From Candidatus Omnitrophota bacterium (lineage in GTDB: Bacteria; Omnitrophota; Gorgyraeia; Gygaellales; Profunditerraquicolaceae), in assembly GCA_023229385.1 (NCBI GenBank), contig JALNZI010000006.1:28864-92863 (forward strand): 64,000 nucleotides of DNA, in the 5' to 3' direction. The notes under the pieces were generated by a model. That model worked only from the letters and a program-made list of their open reading frames with translations. It searched no databases and had not been told where the DNA came from. A program made the position numbers and the translations under genes. Of the stretch, positions 30,362 to 39,855 are shown in pieces (the first letter of the stretch is position 1; every line of letters begins with the position of its first letter).

Positions 30362-31531
30362 ATGACTATTTACAATGATCGTCTATCATTAAACCAGGGT
30401 ACTATACAAAAGCAGGATCTTCGTACACGACCGTCCAAATATGCTCAGTCTAATCTTAGAAATTGGGCATTTGAACAGTCTGAAGGAGTACGTCCAGCTG
30501 AATATATGGGTGTGTATAAGTATCTCCCTGTAGAATTTCAAGATGTTAATACTGAAGATTGGGTAGTCTTACAGAAGGGCCGCATTGTTAGTGCTCTTGG
30601 TATGAATAGCACCAGTCCTAGTGGAATTCCTGCCCCTCAAGGTAGTGGATATATTCCAATTGGTATTAGCGGAGATTATATGGGAACTGGTACTGGAGCT
30701 ACAATAGTTGTATCTGATGATACTTCTTTCTTTGGTTACGAAGAACACATCGTTAACCTTTTAGTTCCAGCTAATGGTGGATCAGGAACAATTACACGAT
30801 ATTACAGTGCGGATGACGTTACTGCAGGTACGCGAGTAGCAGGAACTTTTGCTGCTGCAACTGCTTCAGGTGCGGTTTCTTTTGCTGCTAATATTCCTAT
30901 TGGTGTTGCTTTTCATGATATTTATCAAGATATACGCGGTAAATATCTTAACTATAGAATGCATCCAGATGGTCAGCATATATTAACTGACTGGTACGTC
31001 GAAGTACCTTTCGTTAATAGTGTTTCTACTGGTGATGCAGCTACTTTCTCAGGTGTTCCACTTAATGCGAGTGTAAATACTTGGGGTCGATGGCGTGAAC
31101 TTAATAAACAGTTTACTTATCTTTCTTTTGATAGTTCTTCAACGAACTATAGTGTAATTCCTGGAGCACTTATTTGTCCTGATATTCAGGGTAATTATTC
31201 TCTTCAGAATAAAACAACTACCATGCTTGCTGGTGCTAATGTTGCCGTATCTGGTTTTGTTTCAACTCAGGGAATTGTCACATCACAGACAGTTGGTAAA
31301 CTAATAGCATTAGATAGTCGTTTTCCAAAAGATGATCTAGAAGATGTTCTTACATATCCTCGATCTGGTATGCCTGGTAGTCAAACTGGTGGTATCATAA
31401 AGAATCTTTTTGATTTCGTATACTATTGTTTATACATTGGTAATGGAACAGCCCCAACTATTGAGGCAATATACAACGGAATTCGTTCTGGAGTATTTGG
31501 TCTGGCCCGAATCCAGCTGCATGTATCATAA
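30362..31531 (+). CDS. Probable head decoration or accessory protein, 389 aa
   Basis: GGAGGAATAAAAC precedes the ATG. Beta-rich, Gly/Thr/Ala-rich, no Cys-rich motifs, and the same less AT-biased codon use as the capsid gene, so highly expressed. Segments such as GYIPIGISGDYMGTGTGATIVV and PIGVAFHDIYQDIRGKYLNYRM suggest a multi-domain surface protein. Lies between protease and capsid genes, the usual place of decoration proteins. Confidence 0.6.
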   Translation: MTIYNDRLSLNQGTIQKQDLRTRPSKYAQSNLRNWAFEQSEGVRPAEYMGVYKYLPVEFQDVNTEDWVVLQKGRIVSALGMNSTSPSGIPAPQGSGYIPIGISGDYMGTGTGATIVVSDDTSFFGYEEHIVNLLVPANGGSGTITRYYSADDVTAGTRVAGTFAAATASGAVSFAANIPIGVAFHDIYQDIRGKYLNYRMHPDGQHILTDWYVEVPFVNSVSTGDAATFSGVPLNASVNTWGRWRELNKQFTYLSFDSSSTNYSVIPGALICPDIQGNYSLQNKTTTMLAGANVAVSGFVSTQGIVTSQTVGKLIALDSRFPKDDLEDVLTYPRSGMPGSQTGGIIKNLFDFVYYCLYIGNGTAPTIEAIYNGIRSGVFGLARIQLHVS

Positions 31532-31549
31532 TTATAGGAGAAAAATATT

Positions 31550-32881
31550 ATGCCTTTCATGACAATTAGAGATCAAGTCGCAGCTGAATTTTTCCCAAAG
31601 AAAGAAGATAGAGTTAAATATACTAATGTATATGACGCTTTTACTTCTCGCGGACGGTTAATGGATTCTGACGGCAATATTAATAAATATGAACTAAAAG
31701 ATTTAGTAACAAGAGAAGATCTTATGCGGTTTATGCCTCAAACGGTAGAAACTGTTGTACGAGAAGCTATTGAACCTAATCTTTTTATAATCGATCGACT
31801 CTTTCAGAGTATTACTATCGAACAGGGTAGTCGTATACAGATTGGTGCTATTGGTGCCATGACTGCTGGACGAGTTGGACAGGCTGGAGAATATCCAGAA
31901 AAAATGTTAGACCTTGATGGTGGAGACATGATTGCTATCACTACTGATAAGTATGGTATCAAAATTTCTCTTACTGAAGAGGTTGTTTCTCAGAATCAGT
32001 TTGATGTCGTAAACGTTTGGCTTCGTGCTGCTGGTAAAGCAATGGCTCGTTGTAAAGAACGTATCGGTATGAAACTTATAAATGAGATGGGATATAAGGT
32101 ATTTGATAATGCATCACCTTCTGCTTCATATTGTGGTAGTACAACTGGTCGAAATATCGCTGGCGTTACTAATGGAAGTATGACTGCTAATGATGTATTT
32201 GAAATGTATGCTTATCTTCTAAATCGTGGATTTACTCCAGATACTCTTCTACTTCATCCTCTTGCTTGGAAGCTTTTTGCAACTGATACAGAGATGAGAG
32301 AAGTAGTTCTTGCTGGTTCTACGATTGCTCAGGTACAGGGTGGAAAACCAGTATCACAATGGGGTGGAACATCTCATAATGGTTATGGTCTTCGTACAAC
32401 TGGTACTGGTAATGAGAATCTTGCGGGTAGCGTTCCTAAAGGACCAAATGCTTGGACTCAGACATTGAATCCTCTTGGTGCAACATGGAATGTACGACCT
32501 GCATATCTTCCTTCTCCAATACAAGTAATTGTAACTCCAATGGTTCCTTTCTCATATGGAACTGCTGGAATTGAACGTATGGATACTGGAAGTACTTGTA
32601 ACGTCATTATGGTTGATAGTAGTAACTGTGCAGTAATTGGTCAGAGCGAAGCAATTCGTACTGATCGTTGGACTGATCCTGAACGGGATATAGTCAATAT
32701 TAAACTACGTGAAGCTTATGGTATGGCTGTTCTTGAACAGGGTAAAGGTATTGCTAAAGCAAGTAATATAGCTATTGCTAAAAATTACAACTTTGAGAAT
32801 TACAATTCTCAGACTTTATCAAACTTTGATCCTACTACAGCTCCTAGTGGTTTCTCAGCTGCAAGTCCTAATCTACCGTAA
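31550..32881 (+). CDS. Major capsid protein, HK97-like
   Basis: 443 aa. Preceded by TAGGAG and followed by an intrinsic terminator. Follows portal and protease genes, is codon-optimised, and reads as an HK97-fold protein: N-terminal arm, EQGSRIQIGAIGAMTAGRVGQAGEYPEKMLD, KISLTEEVVSQNQFDVVNVWLRAAGKAMARCKE spine helix, and a late GIERMDTGSTCNVIMVDSSN strand region. It assembles the icosahedral shell and is expected to be trimmed by the upstream protease. Confidence 0.88.
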   Translation: MPFMTIRDQVAAEFFPKKEDRVKYTNVYDAFTSRGRLMDSDGNINKYELKDLVTREDLMRFMPQTVETVVREAIEPNLFIIDRLFQSITIEQGSRIQIGAIGAMTAGRVGQAGEYPEKMLDLDGGDMIAITTDKYGIKISLTEEVVSQNQFDVVNVWLRAAGKAMARCKERIGMKLINEMGYKVFDNASPSASYCGSTTGRNIAGVTNGSMTANDVFEMYAYLLNRGFTPDTLLLHPLAWKLFATDTEMREVVLAGSTIAQVQGGKPVSQWGGTSHNGYGLRTTGTGNENLAGSVPKGPNAWTQTLNPLGATWNVRPAYLPSPIQVIVTPMVPFSYGTAGIERMDTGSTCNVIMVDSSNCAVIGQSEAIRTDRWTDPERDIVNIKLREAYGMAVLEQGKGIAKASNIAIAKNYNFENYNSQTLSNFDPTTAPSGFSAASPNLP

Positions 32882-32908
32882 TTGATAGATTAATTAGTTA
32901 GTTTTTAT

Positions 32909-32943
32909 GAGGCATTGGGGCCAACAGCCTCGATGCCTTTTTT
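32909..32943 (+). terminator. Intrinsic terminator after capsid gene
   Basis: AGGCAT and ATGCCT pair around a loop that contains an additional G-rich/C-rich pairing, then TTTTTT. Confidence 0.8.
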
Positions 32944-32969
32944 ATTAATTCAAAAACAAAGGGAGTTTT

Positions 32970-33647
32970 ATGAATAAATCTAAAGAGGAAAAAAAGAAAC
33001 CAGAATATAAGTTACCAAAATACTTACGTCTGGCTAAAGGATCGATGTGGCTTGATACTGAAGGTGAGGAAGCTTCTGGTGTTAGGTTATATTCAGTTAA
33101 AGAAGTGTTTGTTAGTCGTGATATGAAGTTTGAAATAAATGATGGAAAAGTAAAAGTATTTGCTACTGATGTTCCAAAAGATAGATATAATAATAATAAT
33201 AATGTTGATTTTGGTAAAGTAGATAGTGATCTTCCTTGGTATGTTGATACAACAACTATAGATCCATCTAAATTATCGCATATTCTAACTGCATATAAAC
33301 ATGGAATTCTTATAGCTGCAGATCCAGATAAAAAACCTGGAGAAGCTAAAGAAAAAGTTCAAGATAATGATTTTGGTTATGAAAAGAATGGTGATCGAAT
33401 TTTTGTTGGTAAAAATAAAGAAATGTTTAAGAAACTTCAAAATCTTACTTTTAATAAATTAAAAGAATTTGTAGCAACATCACCATTAACTGAAGCATCA
33501 AAAAGAAATCTTATAGATCTTTATGATTATGAACGTAAAGGTTATAATGCTTTAGGAAGACTTCGATTAGAAGTTGTTGATTTAATAAGAGATAAATTAA
33601 AAGAATATGGTTCTGGAATGTCTGATGTTCGTATAAATGAAGATTAA
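32970..33647 (+). CDS. Structural-region protein, 225 aa
   Basis: AGGGAG precedes the ATG. Highly charged (MNKSKEEKKKPEYKLPKYLRLAKG), with a helical C-terminal region. First gene after the capsid terminator, where head-tail adaptor or neck proteins are usual. Family not recognised. Confidence 0.55.
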   Translation: MNKSKEEKKKPEYKLPKYLRLAKGSMWLDTEGEEASGVRLYSVKEVFVSRDMKFEINDGKVKVFATDVPKDRYNNNNNVDFGKVDSDLPWYVDTTTIDPSKLSHILTAYKHGILIAADPDKKPGEAKEKVQDNDFGYEKNGDRIFVGKNKEMFKKLQNLTFNKLKEFVATSPLTEASKRNLIDLYDYERKGYNALGRLRLEVVDLIRDKLKEYGSGMSDVRINED

Positions 33648-33656
33648 GGAATATAA

Positions 33657-34256
33657 ATGAAAGTCATAGATCATTATCCAACAATTGGAGCAACGGGAAT
33701 TTATAGAAATCAAAGTATACAAATATATTTTGATAAACCTATTGAAGCAACAAGTATTGATTGGCAAACATTTTCACTTAATGATAGTAATACATTTACT
33801 TCAGTTGTTGGAGATCTAGGACCTATATGGGCTTCTGGTATTAATCTTAGTGGTGTTACAAGTGGACTTGTATTTACTCCATCTGTAGCACTTCTAGCAA
33901 ATACAGAATATAGTGTTTATATATATCATGAACCTAATAGTGTTATTGCTAAAGATGGTGATTTTGTAAGAAAAACTTATAGTTATAGTTTTGTAACTGG
34001 AACAGGATATTATAGTAATATAATTATTCCAGGAATTCCAACTGGAATTGTTGATTATAGTAATCCAGATCCTAACACAGATTTATATAATATAACTAAT
34101 GGAATATATGTAACTAAAACTACTCCAACACATCAAGCAACTAATTTTCCATCAGCAAGTGGACAGATAGATATATTTTTTAATATTCCATTAACAATTT
34201 CTGATAGTGATATATCTGGATGTATAGATATTCAGATAACTGATGTTTTAGATTAG
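33657..34256 (+). CDS. Ig-like domain virion protein, 199 aa
   Basis: Residues 1-115 read as a bacterial Ig-like (SbsA/Big_5 type) domain: HYPTIGATGIYRNQSIQIYFDKPIEATSI at the start and a terminal YSYSFVTGTGYYS strand. Such domains decorate phage heads or tails and may bind surface sugars. The second part starts a similar repeat (TTPTHQATNFPSASGQIDIFF). Confidence 0.6.
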   Translation: MKVIDHYPTIGATGIYRNQSIQIYFDKPIEATSIDWQTFSLNDSNTFTSVVGDLGPIWASGINLSGVTSGLVFTPSVALLANTEYSVYIYHEPNSVIAKDGDFVRKTYSYSFVTGTGYYSNIIIPGIPTGIVDYSNPDPNTDLYNITNGIYVTKTTPTHQATNFPSASGQIDIFFNIPLTISDSDISGCIDIQITDVLD

Positions 34257-34264
34257 AGAATATA

Positions 34265-35011
34265 ATGGCTTACAATATTAGTATTTCTGGAAATGTATAT
34301 CAAGTTGATCATGTTAATCTTACTGGAAGTTTGGTATCAATAGTATTTCCTGATGGATTTGAAAATAATAAACAATATGAAGTAACGTTAAGTAATAATA
34401 TTTCTGGAGAATTTAATAGTTCAAATTATTATCTAGAAAATGGTTATTCTTTCTGGTTTACCTCTACGTATTGTCCATTATTTACAACCGTAAAGAAAAT
34501 ACATCTTACTGGTGGTCCTCAGACTGAAATGTTTCTAGATGACACGATAAATAAGATGATACATAAAAATTCTATAGATGCAGTTGATCTTTATAATTTA
34601 TATAATAATACATCAGTAGCTTATGATTATTGGGGATGTACAGCAAGTGGAGTTCCAACTATATTAAGACGGTATGTAGAATGTAAAACTGCTTATGATC
34701 TTATATCTCTTTTAAAGATGTCTGGAAGTTCTAATGAACAACTTAAAACTCTTGGAGATCTAACTATTAAATATGATACTAATAGTAATGCTTCTAAAGA
34801 TGATCCTAATCGATTAAAAGAACTTTATGATTGTTGGAAAACATCTTTAAATACTTTTGGTAATATTAAAAGTACGGTTCGTGGTTTTTACGACCAGAGC
34901 AAGCAGTTCCGACATCCAGTTTTGGAACCAGCATATAATAGAGTAAAACAACCAGTATATCCAATACAAAGAAATTACAGTCCTGGTACGATTGGTGTTC
35001 GAGGTTTTTAA
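34265..35011 (+). CDS. Structural-region protein with Ig-like N-terminus, 248 aa
   Basis: GAGAATATA upstream. The first 75 residues look like the second half of an Ig-like domain (VSIVFPDGFENNKQYEVTLSNNISG), as if one large protein had been split between this and the previous gene. The remainder is helical with DPNRLKELYDCWKTSL. The last bases overlap the next ATG. Confidence 0.5.
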   Translation: MAYNISISGNVYQVDHVNLTGSLVSIVFPDGFENNKQYEVTLSNNISGEFNSSNYYLENGYSFWFTSTYCPLFTTVKKIHLTGGPQTEMFLDDTINKMIHKNSIDAVDLYNLYNNTSVAYDYWGCTASGVPTILRRYVECKTAYDLISLLKMSGSSNEQLKTLGDLTIKYDTNSNASKDDPNRLKELYDCWKTSLNTFGNIKSTVRGFYDQSKQFRHPVLEPAYNRVKQPVYPIQRNYSPGTIGVRGF

Positions 35012-35526
35012 TGAACTGGTATAAAAATAATATAAGTACATCTTCAAGTGAAGGTATTGATCTTAGACAAGAACTTAATTGGATTCTTTATGGTCGTAGT
35101 AATCCTCCTAGAAGTCCTAAAGGTCATTGGGTAGTATATCGTAGATATGATCAATGTAGTAAATCTGAATTTTATAGTACACGAACTCATGAAGGTGTTG
35201 GAGGACCAGCGTATAATTTTACTGATGTTCTTTTAAGAACACGAAGAGTTCCATCTAGAAAACGTGCTGATATGTTAACTCCTACAAAATTAGGTGCTGA
35301 TATAGGAGATACATATAATTATTATTTTGAATATACTGTTAATCCAAAAATGGGTGATCATATAATTGAAATTGATTGGCCAGATCATTCAATTAAACCA
35401 ACGGATATATTATCTCTAACCTTTACATGTAAATATCTTATTAAACGTGTTCATGATTATCGTTTAGATAATGGAAATTTACAGTATTATATAATAAGTT
35501 GTGATTATGATGAGGTTAATTATTAA
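35011..35526 (+). CDS. Probable neck / head-tail connector protein, 171 aa
   Basis: Overlaps both neighbours by 1 nt. Compact and beta-rich after residue 60, ending KYLIKRVHDYRLDNGNLQYYIISC, which fits a head-completion or tail-terminator fold. Position just upstream of sheath supports that. Inference only. Confidence 0.45.
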   Translation: MNWYKNNISTSSSEGIDLRQELNWILYGRSNPPRSPKGHWVVYRRYDQCSKSEFYSTRTHEGVGGPAYNFTDVLLRTRRVPSRKRADMLTPTKLGADIGDTYNYYFEYTVNPKMGDHIIEIDWPDHSIKPTDILSLTFTCKYLIKRVHDYRLDNGNLQYYIISCDYDEVNY

Positions 35527-36446
35527 TGAATGAAACTGATTTTCGTTTTGTTGTTGTTGAAAATAAACAAAATGAACCAAATAGATTACAACTTGAATAT
35601 TCATCTAATCCTCCAAAATTAAAATCTGTTGGACATATAAATACATTGTATGAAATGCATGAACTTATGTCTAGATCACTTGAAATTTTAGCACCATTTA
35701 AAGATGATTGTCAACCATATGAAACTCAAAATACTCATACTACGTCTGGATTTAATATTAATAATGTAATTAAAAATTATGGTATTTATTTTGCTCCAGA
35801 TTTTCCAGATTTTCTTGTTCCTAAAATGACTCCAAAAGAATTTAAAGCAGCACCTCAAATGGTACGAAATGCTATTACTTGGGGTGTCGTAAGACAAGAA
35901 CCTGGAACAATATCACAAGATGATCCATTTAGAGGTGTAAGAGAATTAAAAGCTAGAAATCGTGAGTTTATAACTTATTATAATGCTTTTGGAAGAATGA
36001 AAAATACAAATATTACAACTTATAATGATAAGTTTGCTTATATAAATATTAAAGCTCAAGTATTTGATAATCTTGTACAATATAATATCTGGAGTAAATC
36101 TAACTATGAGGTAGAACGTCTTACTGAATGGTTTATAGATGATTATATGGATAATTATATTGGTATGTTTAGAGAAGCTGGAATTGTTCAAATGTACTAT
36201 GATAGACGTGTTAGAGACAATGTAATTGAACAAACTAAAAACGGATATCATTTAAGATCAGTGCTATACTATATAAGAACTGAACGTATAAAACCTGAAA
36301 TTGTCGGTCCTATAAAGCAAATTACACTAAATGTTAGTGTTGAAAGCCTTCAAAATCTATTAAAGATTGAAGAAGGAAATAGTATTGGATCTACTAATGA
36401 TATATTATTATCAAAGTGGATTCAAAGAAACCAACTTGGAGGATAA
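35526..36446 (+). CDS. Probable tail completion or connector protein, 306 aa
   Basis: Overlaps the upstream stop by 1 nt and ends 4 nt before the sheath gene, with GGAGG in its last codons serving the sheath. Mixed alpha/beta; contains FDNLVQYNIWSKSNYEVERLTEWFIDDYMDNYIGMFREAGIVQMYYDRRVRD, similar in feel to tail-terminator proteins of myoviruses. Not confirmed. Confidence 0.45.
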   Translation: MNETDFRFVVVENKQNEPNRLQLEYSSNPPKLKSVGHINTLYEMHELMSRSLEILAPFKDDCQPYETQNTHTTSGFNINNVIKNYGIYFAPDFPDFLVPKMTPKEFKAAPQMVRNAITWGVVRQEPGTISQDDPFRGVRELKARNREFITYYNAFGRMKNTNITTYNDKFAYINIKAQVFDNLVQYNIWSKSNYEVERLTEWFIDDYMDNYIGMFREAGIVQMYYDRRVRDNVIEQTKNGYHLRSVLYYIRTERIKPEIVGPIKQITLNVSVESLQNLLKIEEGNSIGSTNDILLSKWIQRNQLGG

Positions 36447-36450
36447 ATAA

Positions 36451-39204
36451 ATGCCTATAGCTAGAGAAATAAATCTACCCTCTCCTGCTACATATGTCCA
36501 AGATTATGGTCTCAATGTTTCTCCTACTCCTACTCAACGAAATAAAAAAGTCGTTGTTATTGGTACAGCTGAAGATGGTCCAATGTATGAACCTATTCAG
36601 ATTGAAAAACCAGAGGATGCAGAATATGTCTGGGGAAGACTTGGTGCTGGTGATCTTGTTCGTGGTGTCTTCGAATGTTGGGATGTTCAAGGCGGTCATC
36701 CTACTGTTGTAGGAGTTCGTATTGGAAATGGTGAAGAAGCCTCTTTAGATATCGAAGAATCCACAGGTAGTGGATCAGATACTGAACTTGGTGGTAATGC
36801 CACATCTTTAAAATTAGAAGCTCTTTTTCCTGGAGCAATATATAATCAGATTAGTGTAAGCTATGATGAAAATAGAGATGTTGCAATATATAATCCTAAA
36901 ACTGGAGTTACTTCTACTTTTTCAGTTGATACAGAACGACCAACTAATCCTAACGTAGATGCACATAATGTAGCCGAGTTAGTAGACGCAATAAATGCAG
37001 ATCCTAATTTAAATAGTATTTTAAAAGCGACATATTCTGGAATATTAACAGATTATGAAGTATGTATTAGTGGAAATAGTACTGGTGTAAATAATACTTC
37101 TACTTATGTTGAAGTAAGTTTACCTGATTTAATCAGTAATAGTTATATTACTACTTCTGGTTATATGATTCCTAATCCAATTCATGGAGTAGTTTCAGCT
37201 GGAAATGATATTATAAATGTTGAAGCAATTGAAGCTGTAAGTATTTCTGAATGGGAACAGATACAGTGTGCTGGTAAAACTACTAACAAATTAGCATATA
37301 TGCCATTGGATGGTAAAGCACCAGCTCGATGGAATACAATACAATCATTATATGATTATAATAGTGATTCAGAATATATTCAAGATCCTTCTGGTAATAT
37401 AGTTTCTGAGTATATATATAATCTTAATAGTGCTCTTATGGATGGTGGTACTGGAGAAGGTGGACCTACTAGATCTGGTGGTTACTTTGTTACTGGACTT
37501 CCTACTAATACTATTCGAGTCACCGTTCCTCTTTGTATTGCAGATAATGAAGAACTCGTAAATAGTGGTGTTGCGGATGCTTATATTAATAGTTTAATTA
37601 CATCTACTTATGCATCATATTCTGGTGTTGGACATAGATATGCAACTTGTTCTGGAATTGCTACTAAATTAGTAGAAGGTGTTGCAGTTCGACCTTCTGG
37701 TAAAATTCAGATTCAGGCTGCAATGTCAGATGATCCAAATGATTTCTGGCAGACTCTTCCATATGATGGAATATCTGGTATTTATTTATCAAGTTATTCA
37801 GCGGGTGTAGCAGTATTTTCAATTGGAGCAAATGCTTATGCAGATAGTCCTATTATGCAAACACTTGTATCATCTGGAAATATTATACGACCTGATGTAT
37901 ATCTTAGAATAACTGCTAATACTGTAAAAGGATTTTTGAATGAGAAAGAAAACTTAAATGCTTTATCAAGTGCTTCTACTCTCACAGATTATTTTGTTAG
38001 AGGACAGGAAATAGTATTTAATACTCCTCCTTCTTTTAATGTTACAGTAAATTATGGAACTAGGATTGAATATGAACTTGGAAGCAATGTTACATTAAGT
38101 GATGCTGCTAATGGTAAATTTGTATTTGATGACGCAGAGCTATTGCCTGGTCCAGGAGGTGGTCCTTTATCTAATACAACAAAATCATATTTACGATTTA
38201 GATATACTTATTTACCAACGTGGCCTAATATAACTACTGCTGCTAAAGCAATGTCTGGTGGAAGTAATGGAACTAATCTAAATAGTCGTCAGCGTAAAGA
38301 ACTATTAACTACATGTTATGATAGACTCCGAAATTATGGAGCTGATCTATGGGTCCCAATGAGTGCGTTTATAGATGAATTAAGTGAACGATTTAATCCA
38401 ATTACTGGTCTTAAGGAAACAATTCCTACAGACTATATAACTGACATTAATGACTTTCTAGAAGATCTATCTATAAATAATATTCAACCACATGCTATAC
38501 TTGGTGTTAAACCAATGGATGACGTTAATCAGGCTAATAAAGATCTATGGGTAAAACGACTTACAGAACGTGATCTTAAAGATCCTAATCGAGGTGCTAA
38601 TATTATGGCTTTGGTTGGAAGTAAGTTTATTTCTGTATCCGCTTTTGAACCTGTATTTCTAAATATTGGTAGAGGTCGACCATATGTAGCAAATGGACAA
38701 GCTGCTTATGCAGGTATGCTTGCTTCAATGCCATATGATATATCTCCAACTAATAAATCTATTACTGGACTTCAAGGTCTTAGATTTTCATTGTCAACAT
38801 CTCAATATGAAGCTCTTAATAGTTCTAGATATGTTACTATGAGAACAAAACCTGGACGTGATCCAGTTGTTGTAGAAGATGTTACTGCTGCACCAGTTGG
38901 AAGCGATTTCGTAAACTGGTCAACTTATAGTATCACTGCTGAAGCTGCTAATAGAGTATATGCAATTGCAGAAACCTTTATTGGTAGACCAAATAGTGTA
39001 GAAGTAAGAACATCTCTAGAACAGTTAATCTCTAATACTCTTATGAGTATGGCTGGTTTACGAGGATTCGATTTCTCCATAAATAGTACTCCGAATCAAC
39101 AGGTTCTTGGTATTATCGAGGTCGATCTTATAATTGTTCCGATTTTTAGTATTAAAAAAATTAGAACAACTGTTAAATTGCGTAAAAACTTACCAAGTAG
39201 ATAA
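36451..39204 (+). CDS. Tail sheath protein, contractile
   Basis: 917 aa, larger than common sheaths (about 450-700). N-terminus (NLPSPATYVQDYGLNVSPTP...VVIGTAEDGP...VWG) and C-terminus (RVYAIAETFIGRPNSVEVRTSLEQLISNTLMSMAGLRGFDFS...VDLIIVPIFSIKKIRTTVKLRK) are characteristic of contractile sheath proteins. The middle contains extra beta-rich domains with Gly- and Ser-rich repeats (SGSGSDTELGG, GGTGEGGPTRSGG) that would lie on the outer surface. It contracts to drive the tube through the envelope. Confidence 0.92.
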   Translation: MPIAREINLPSPATYVQDYGLNVSPTPTQRNKKVVVIGTAEDGPMYEPIQIEKPEDAEYVWGRLGAGDLVRGVFECWDVQGGHPTVVGVRIGNGEEASLDIEESTGSGSDTELGGNATSLKLEALFPGAIYNQISVSYDENRDVAIYNPKTGVTSTFSVDTERPTNPNVDAHNVAELVDAINADPNLNSILKATYSGILTDYEVCISGNSTGVNNTSTYVEVSLPDLISNSYITTSGYMIPNPIHGVVSAGNDIINVEAIEAVSISEWEQIQCAGKTTNKLAYMPLDGKAPARWNTIQSLYDYNSDSEYIQDPSGNIVSEYIYNLNSALMDGGTGEGGPTRSGGYFVTGLPTNTIRVTVPLCIADNEELVNSGVADAYINSLITSTYASYSGVGHRYATCSGIATKLVEGVAVRPSGKIQIQAAMSDDPNDFWQTLPYDGISGIYLSSYSAGVAVFSIGANAYADSPIMQTLVSSGNIIRPDVYLRITANTVKGFLNEKENLNALSSASTLTDYFVRGQEIVFNTPPSFNVTVNYGTRIEYELGSNVTLSDAANGKFVFDDAELLPGPGGGPLSNTTKSYLRFRYTYLPTWPNITTAAKAMSGGSNGTNLNSRQRKELLTTCYDRLRNYGADLWVPMSAFIDELSERFNPITGLKETIPTDYITDINDFLEDLSINNIQPHAILGVKPMDDVNQANKDLWVKRLTERDLKDPNRGANIMALVGSKFISVSAFEPVFLNIGRGRPYVANGQAAYAGMLASMPYDISPTNKSITGLQGLRFSLSTSQYEALNSSRYVTMRTKPGRDPVVVEDVTAAPVGSDFVNWSTYSITAEAANRVYAIAETFIGRPNSVEVRTSLEQLISNTLMSMAGLRGFDFSINSTPNQQVLGIIEVDLIIVPIFSIKKIRTTVKLRKNLPSR
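39193..39204 (+). repeat. Direct repeat, left flank of HNH cassette
   Basis: CCAAGTAGATAA, the last four codons of the sheath gene including its stop. An identical copy lies at 39783-39794, just after the HNH gene. Confidence 0.7.
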
Positions 39205-39208
39205 AATA

Positions 39209-39267
39209 GTTAGGAGTCATGACCTAACTTATAAGGGTAGAGGTAGTTTAACCTATTGCCTCTACCC
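39209..39267 (+). terminator. Two hairpins after sheath gene
   Basis: GTTAGG/CCTAAC (39209-39228) and a perfect 9-bp stem GGGTAGAGG/CCTCTACCC (39235-39267). Only short A/T runs follow, so termination may be partial or the stems may stabilise the sheath mRNA. Confidence 0.55.
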
Positions 39268-39290
39268 AAACTTTAAAAATAGGAAAAATA

Positions 39291-39770
39291 ATGAGTTCAA
39301 AAACTTGTAAAACATGTAATATTGAAAAAGATGAATCGGAATATTATAAATATAAAAATACATATTGTCGAAGAGATCATTCGTATAAAGAATGTAAAAA
39401 ATGTTATAATCTTAGAGTTAAAAAATATTGTGAAAATAATAAAGAAAAAAAAAGAAAATCCAGTAAAATATGGTGGGAAAATAATAAAACTAGTAGAAAT
39501 ATAATACGTAAAGAACAACGTTTAAAACGAAATTATGATTTATCTTTAATTGATAGAGAAAATATTTTAAAAGAACAAGATTATAAATGTAAAAGTTGTA
39601 ATACTGATTTAAAAAATTTAATATCTTATCATATACATATTGATCATGATCATACTACAAATGTTATTCGTGGAATATTATGTAGAGGATGTAATATTGC
39701 TTTAGGTTTATTAAATGATGACCCAGATAAAATATTAAAATTATATAATTATTTAAAACCCTTTAAATAA
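39291..39770 (+). CDS. Free-standing HNH homing endonuclease (endonuclease VII-like)
   Basis: 159 aa, very AT-rich. Two CxxC pairs (CKTC near residue 4, CKKC near 38) and a later CKSC...CRGC zinc pair enclosing the HNH core YHIHIDHDHTTNVIRGILCRGCNIALG, as in recombination-endonuclease-VII-type HNH enzymes. Flanked by 12-bp direct repeats and sitting directly upstream of a gene with five group I introns, none of which encodes an endonuclease. It may therefore move those introns in trans (collaborative homing); that link is inferred. Confidence 0.9.
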   Translation: MSSKTCKTCNIEKDESEYYKYKNTYCRRDHSYKECKKCYNLRVKKYCENNKEKKRKSSKIWWENNKTSRNIIRKEQRLKRNYDLSLIDRENILKEQDYKCKSCNTDLKNLISYHIHIDHDHTTNVIRGILCRGCNIALGLLNDDPDKILKLYNYLKPFK

Positions 39771-39779
39771 TATCAAAAT

Positions 39780-39802
39780 CTTCCAAGTAGATAACTTGGA
39801 AG
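39780..39802 (+). terminator. Perfect hairpin after HNH gene
   Basis: CTTCCAAG and CTTGGAAG pair over 8 bp. The left arm and loop are the second direct repeat, so before the HNH cassette arrived this hairpin probably sat directly after the sheath stop. Confidence 0.6.
39783..39794 (+). repeat. Direct repeat, right flank of HNH cassette
   Basis: CCAAGTAGATAA, identical to 39193-39204. Confidence 0.7.
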
Positions 39803-39804
39803 TA

Positions 39805-39836
39805 AGAAAGGGGGTTAAAATCCCCTTTCTAGTTTT
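39805..39836 (+). terminator. Intrinsic terminator before tail-tube gene
   Basis: AGAAAGGGG and CCCCTTTCT pair perfectly over 9 bp, followed by AGTTTTAAC. Ends sheath-side transcripts ahead of the tube gene. Confidence 0.65.
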
Positions 39837-39855
39837 AACAATAAGGAGGTAATTT

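Noticed and set aside
31550..31600. Capsid protein start MPFMTIRDQ as another copy of the LRDRY tag
   Set aside because: Only two or three residues match and the context differs; most likely chance.
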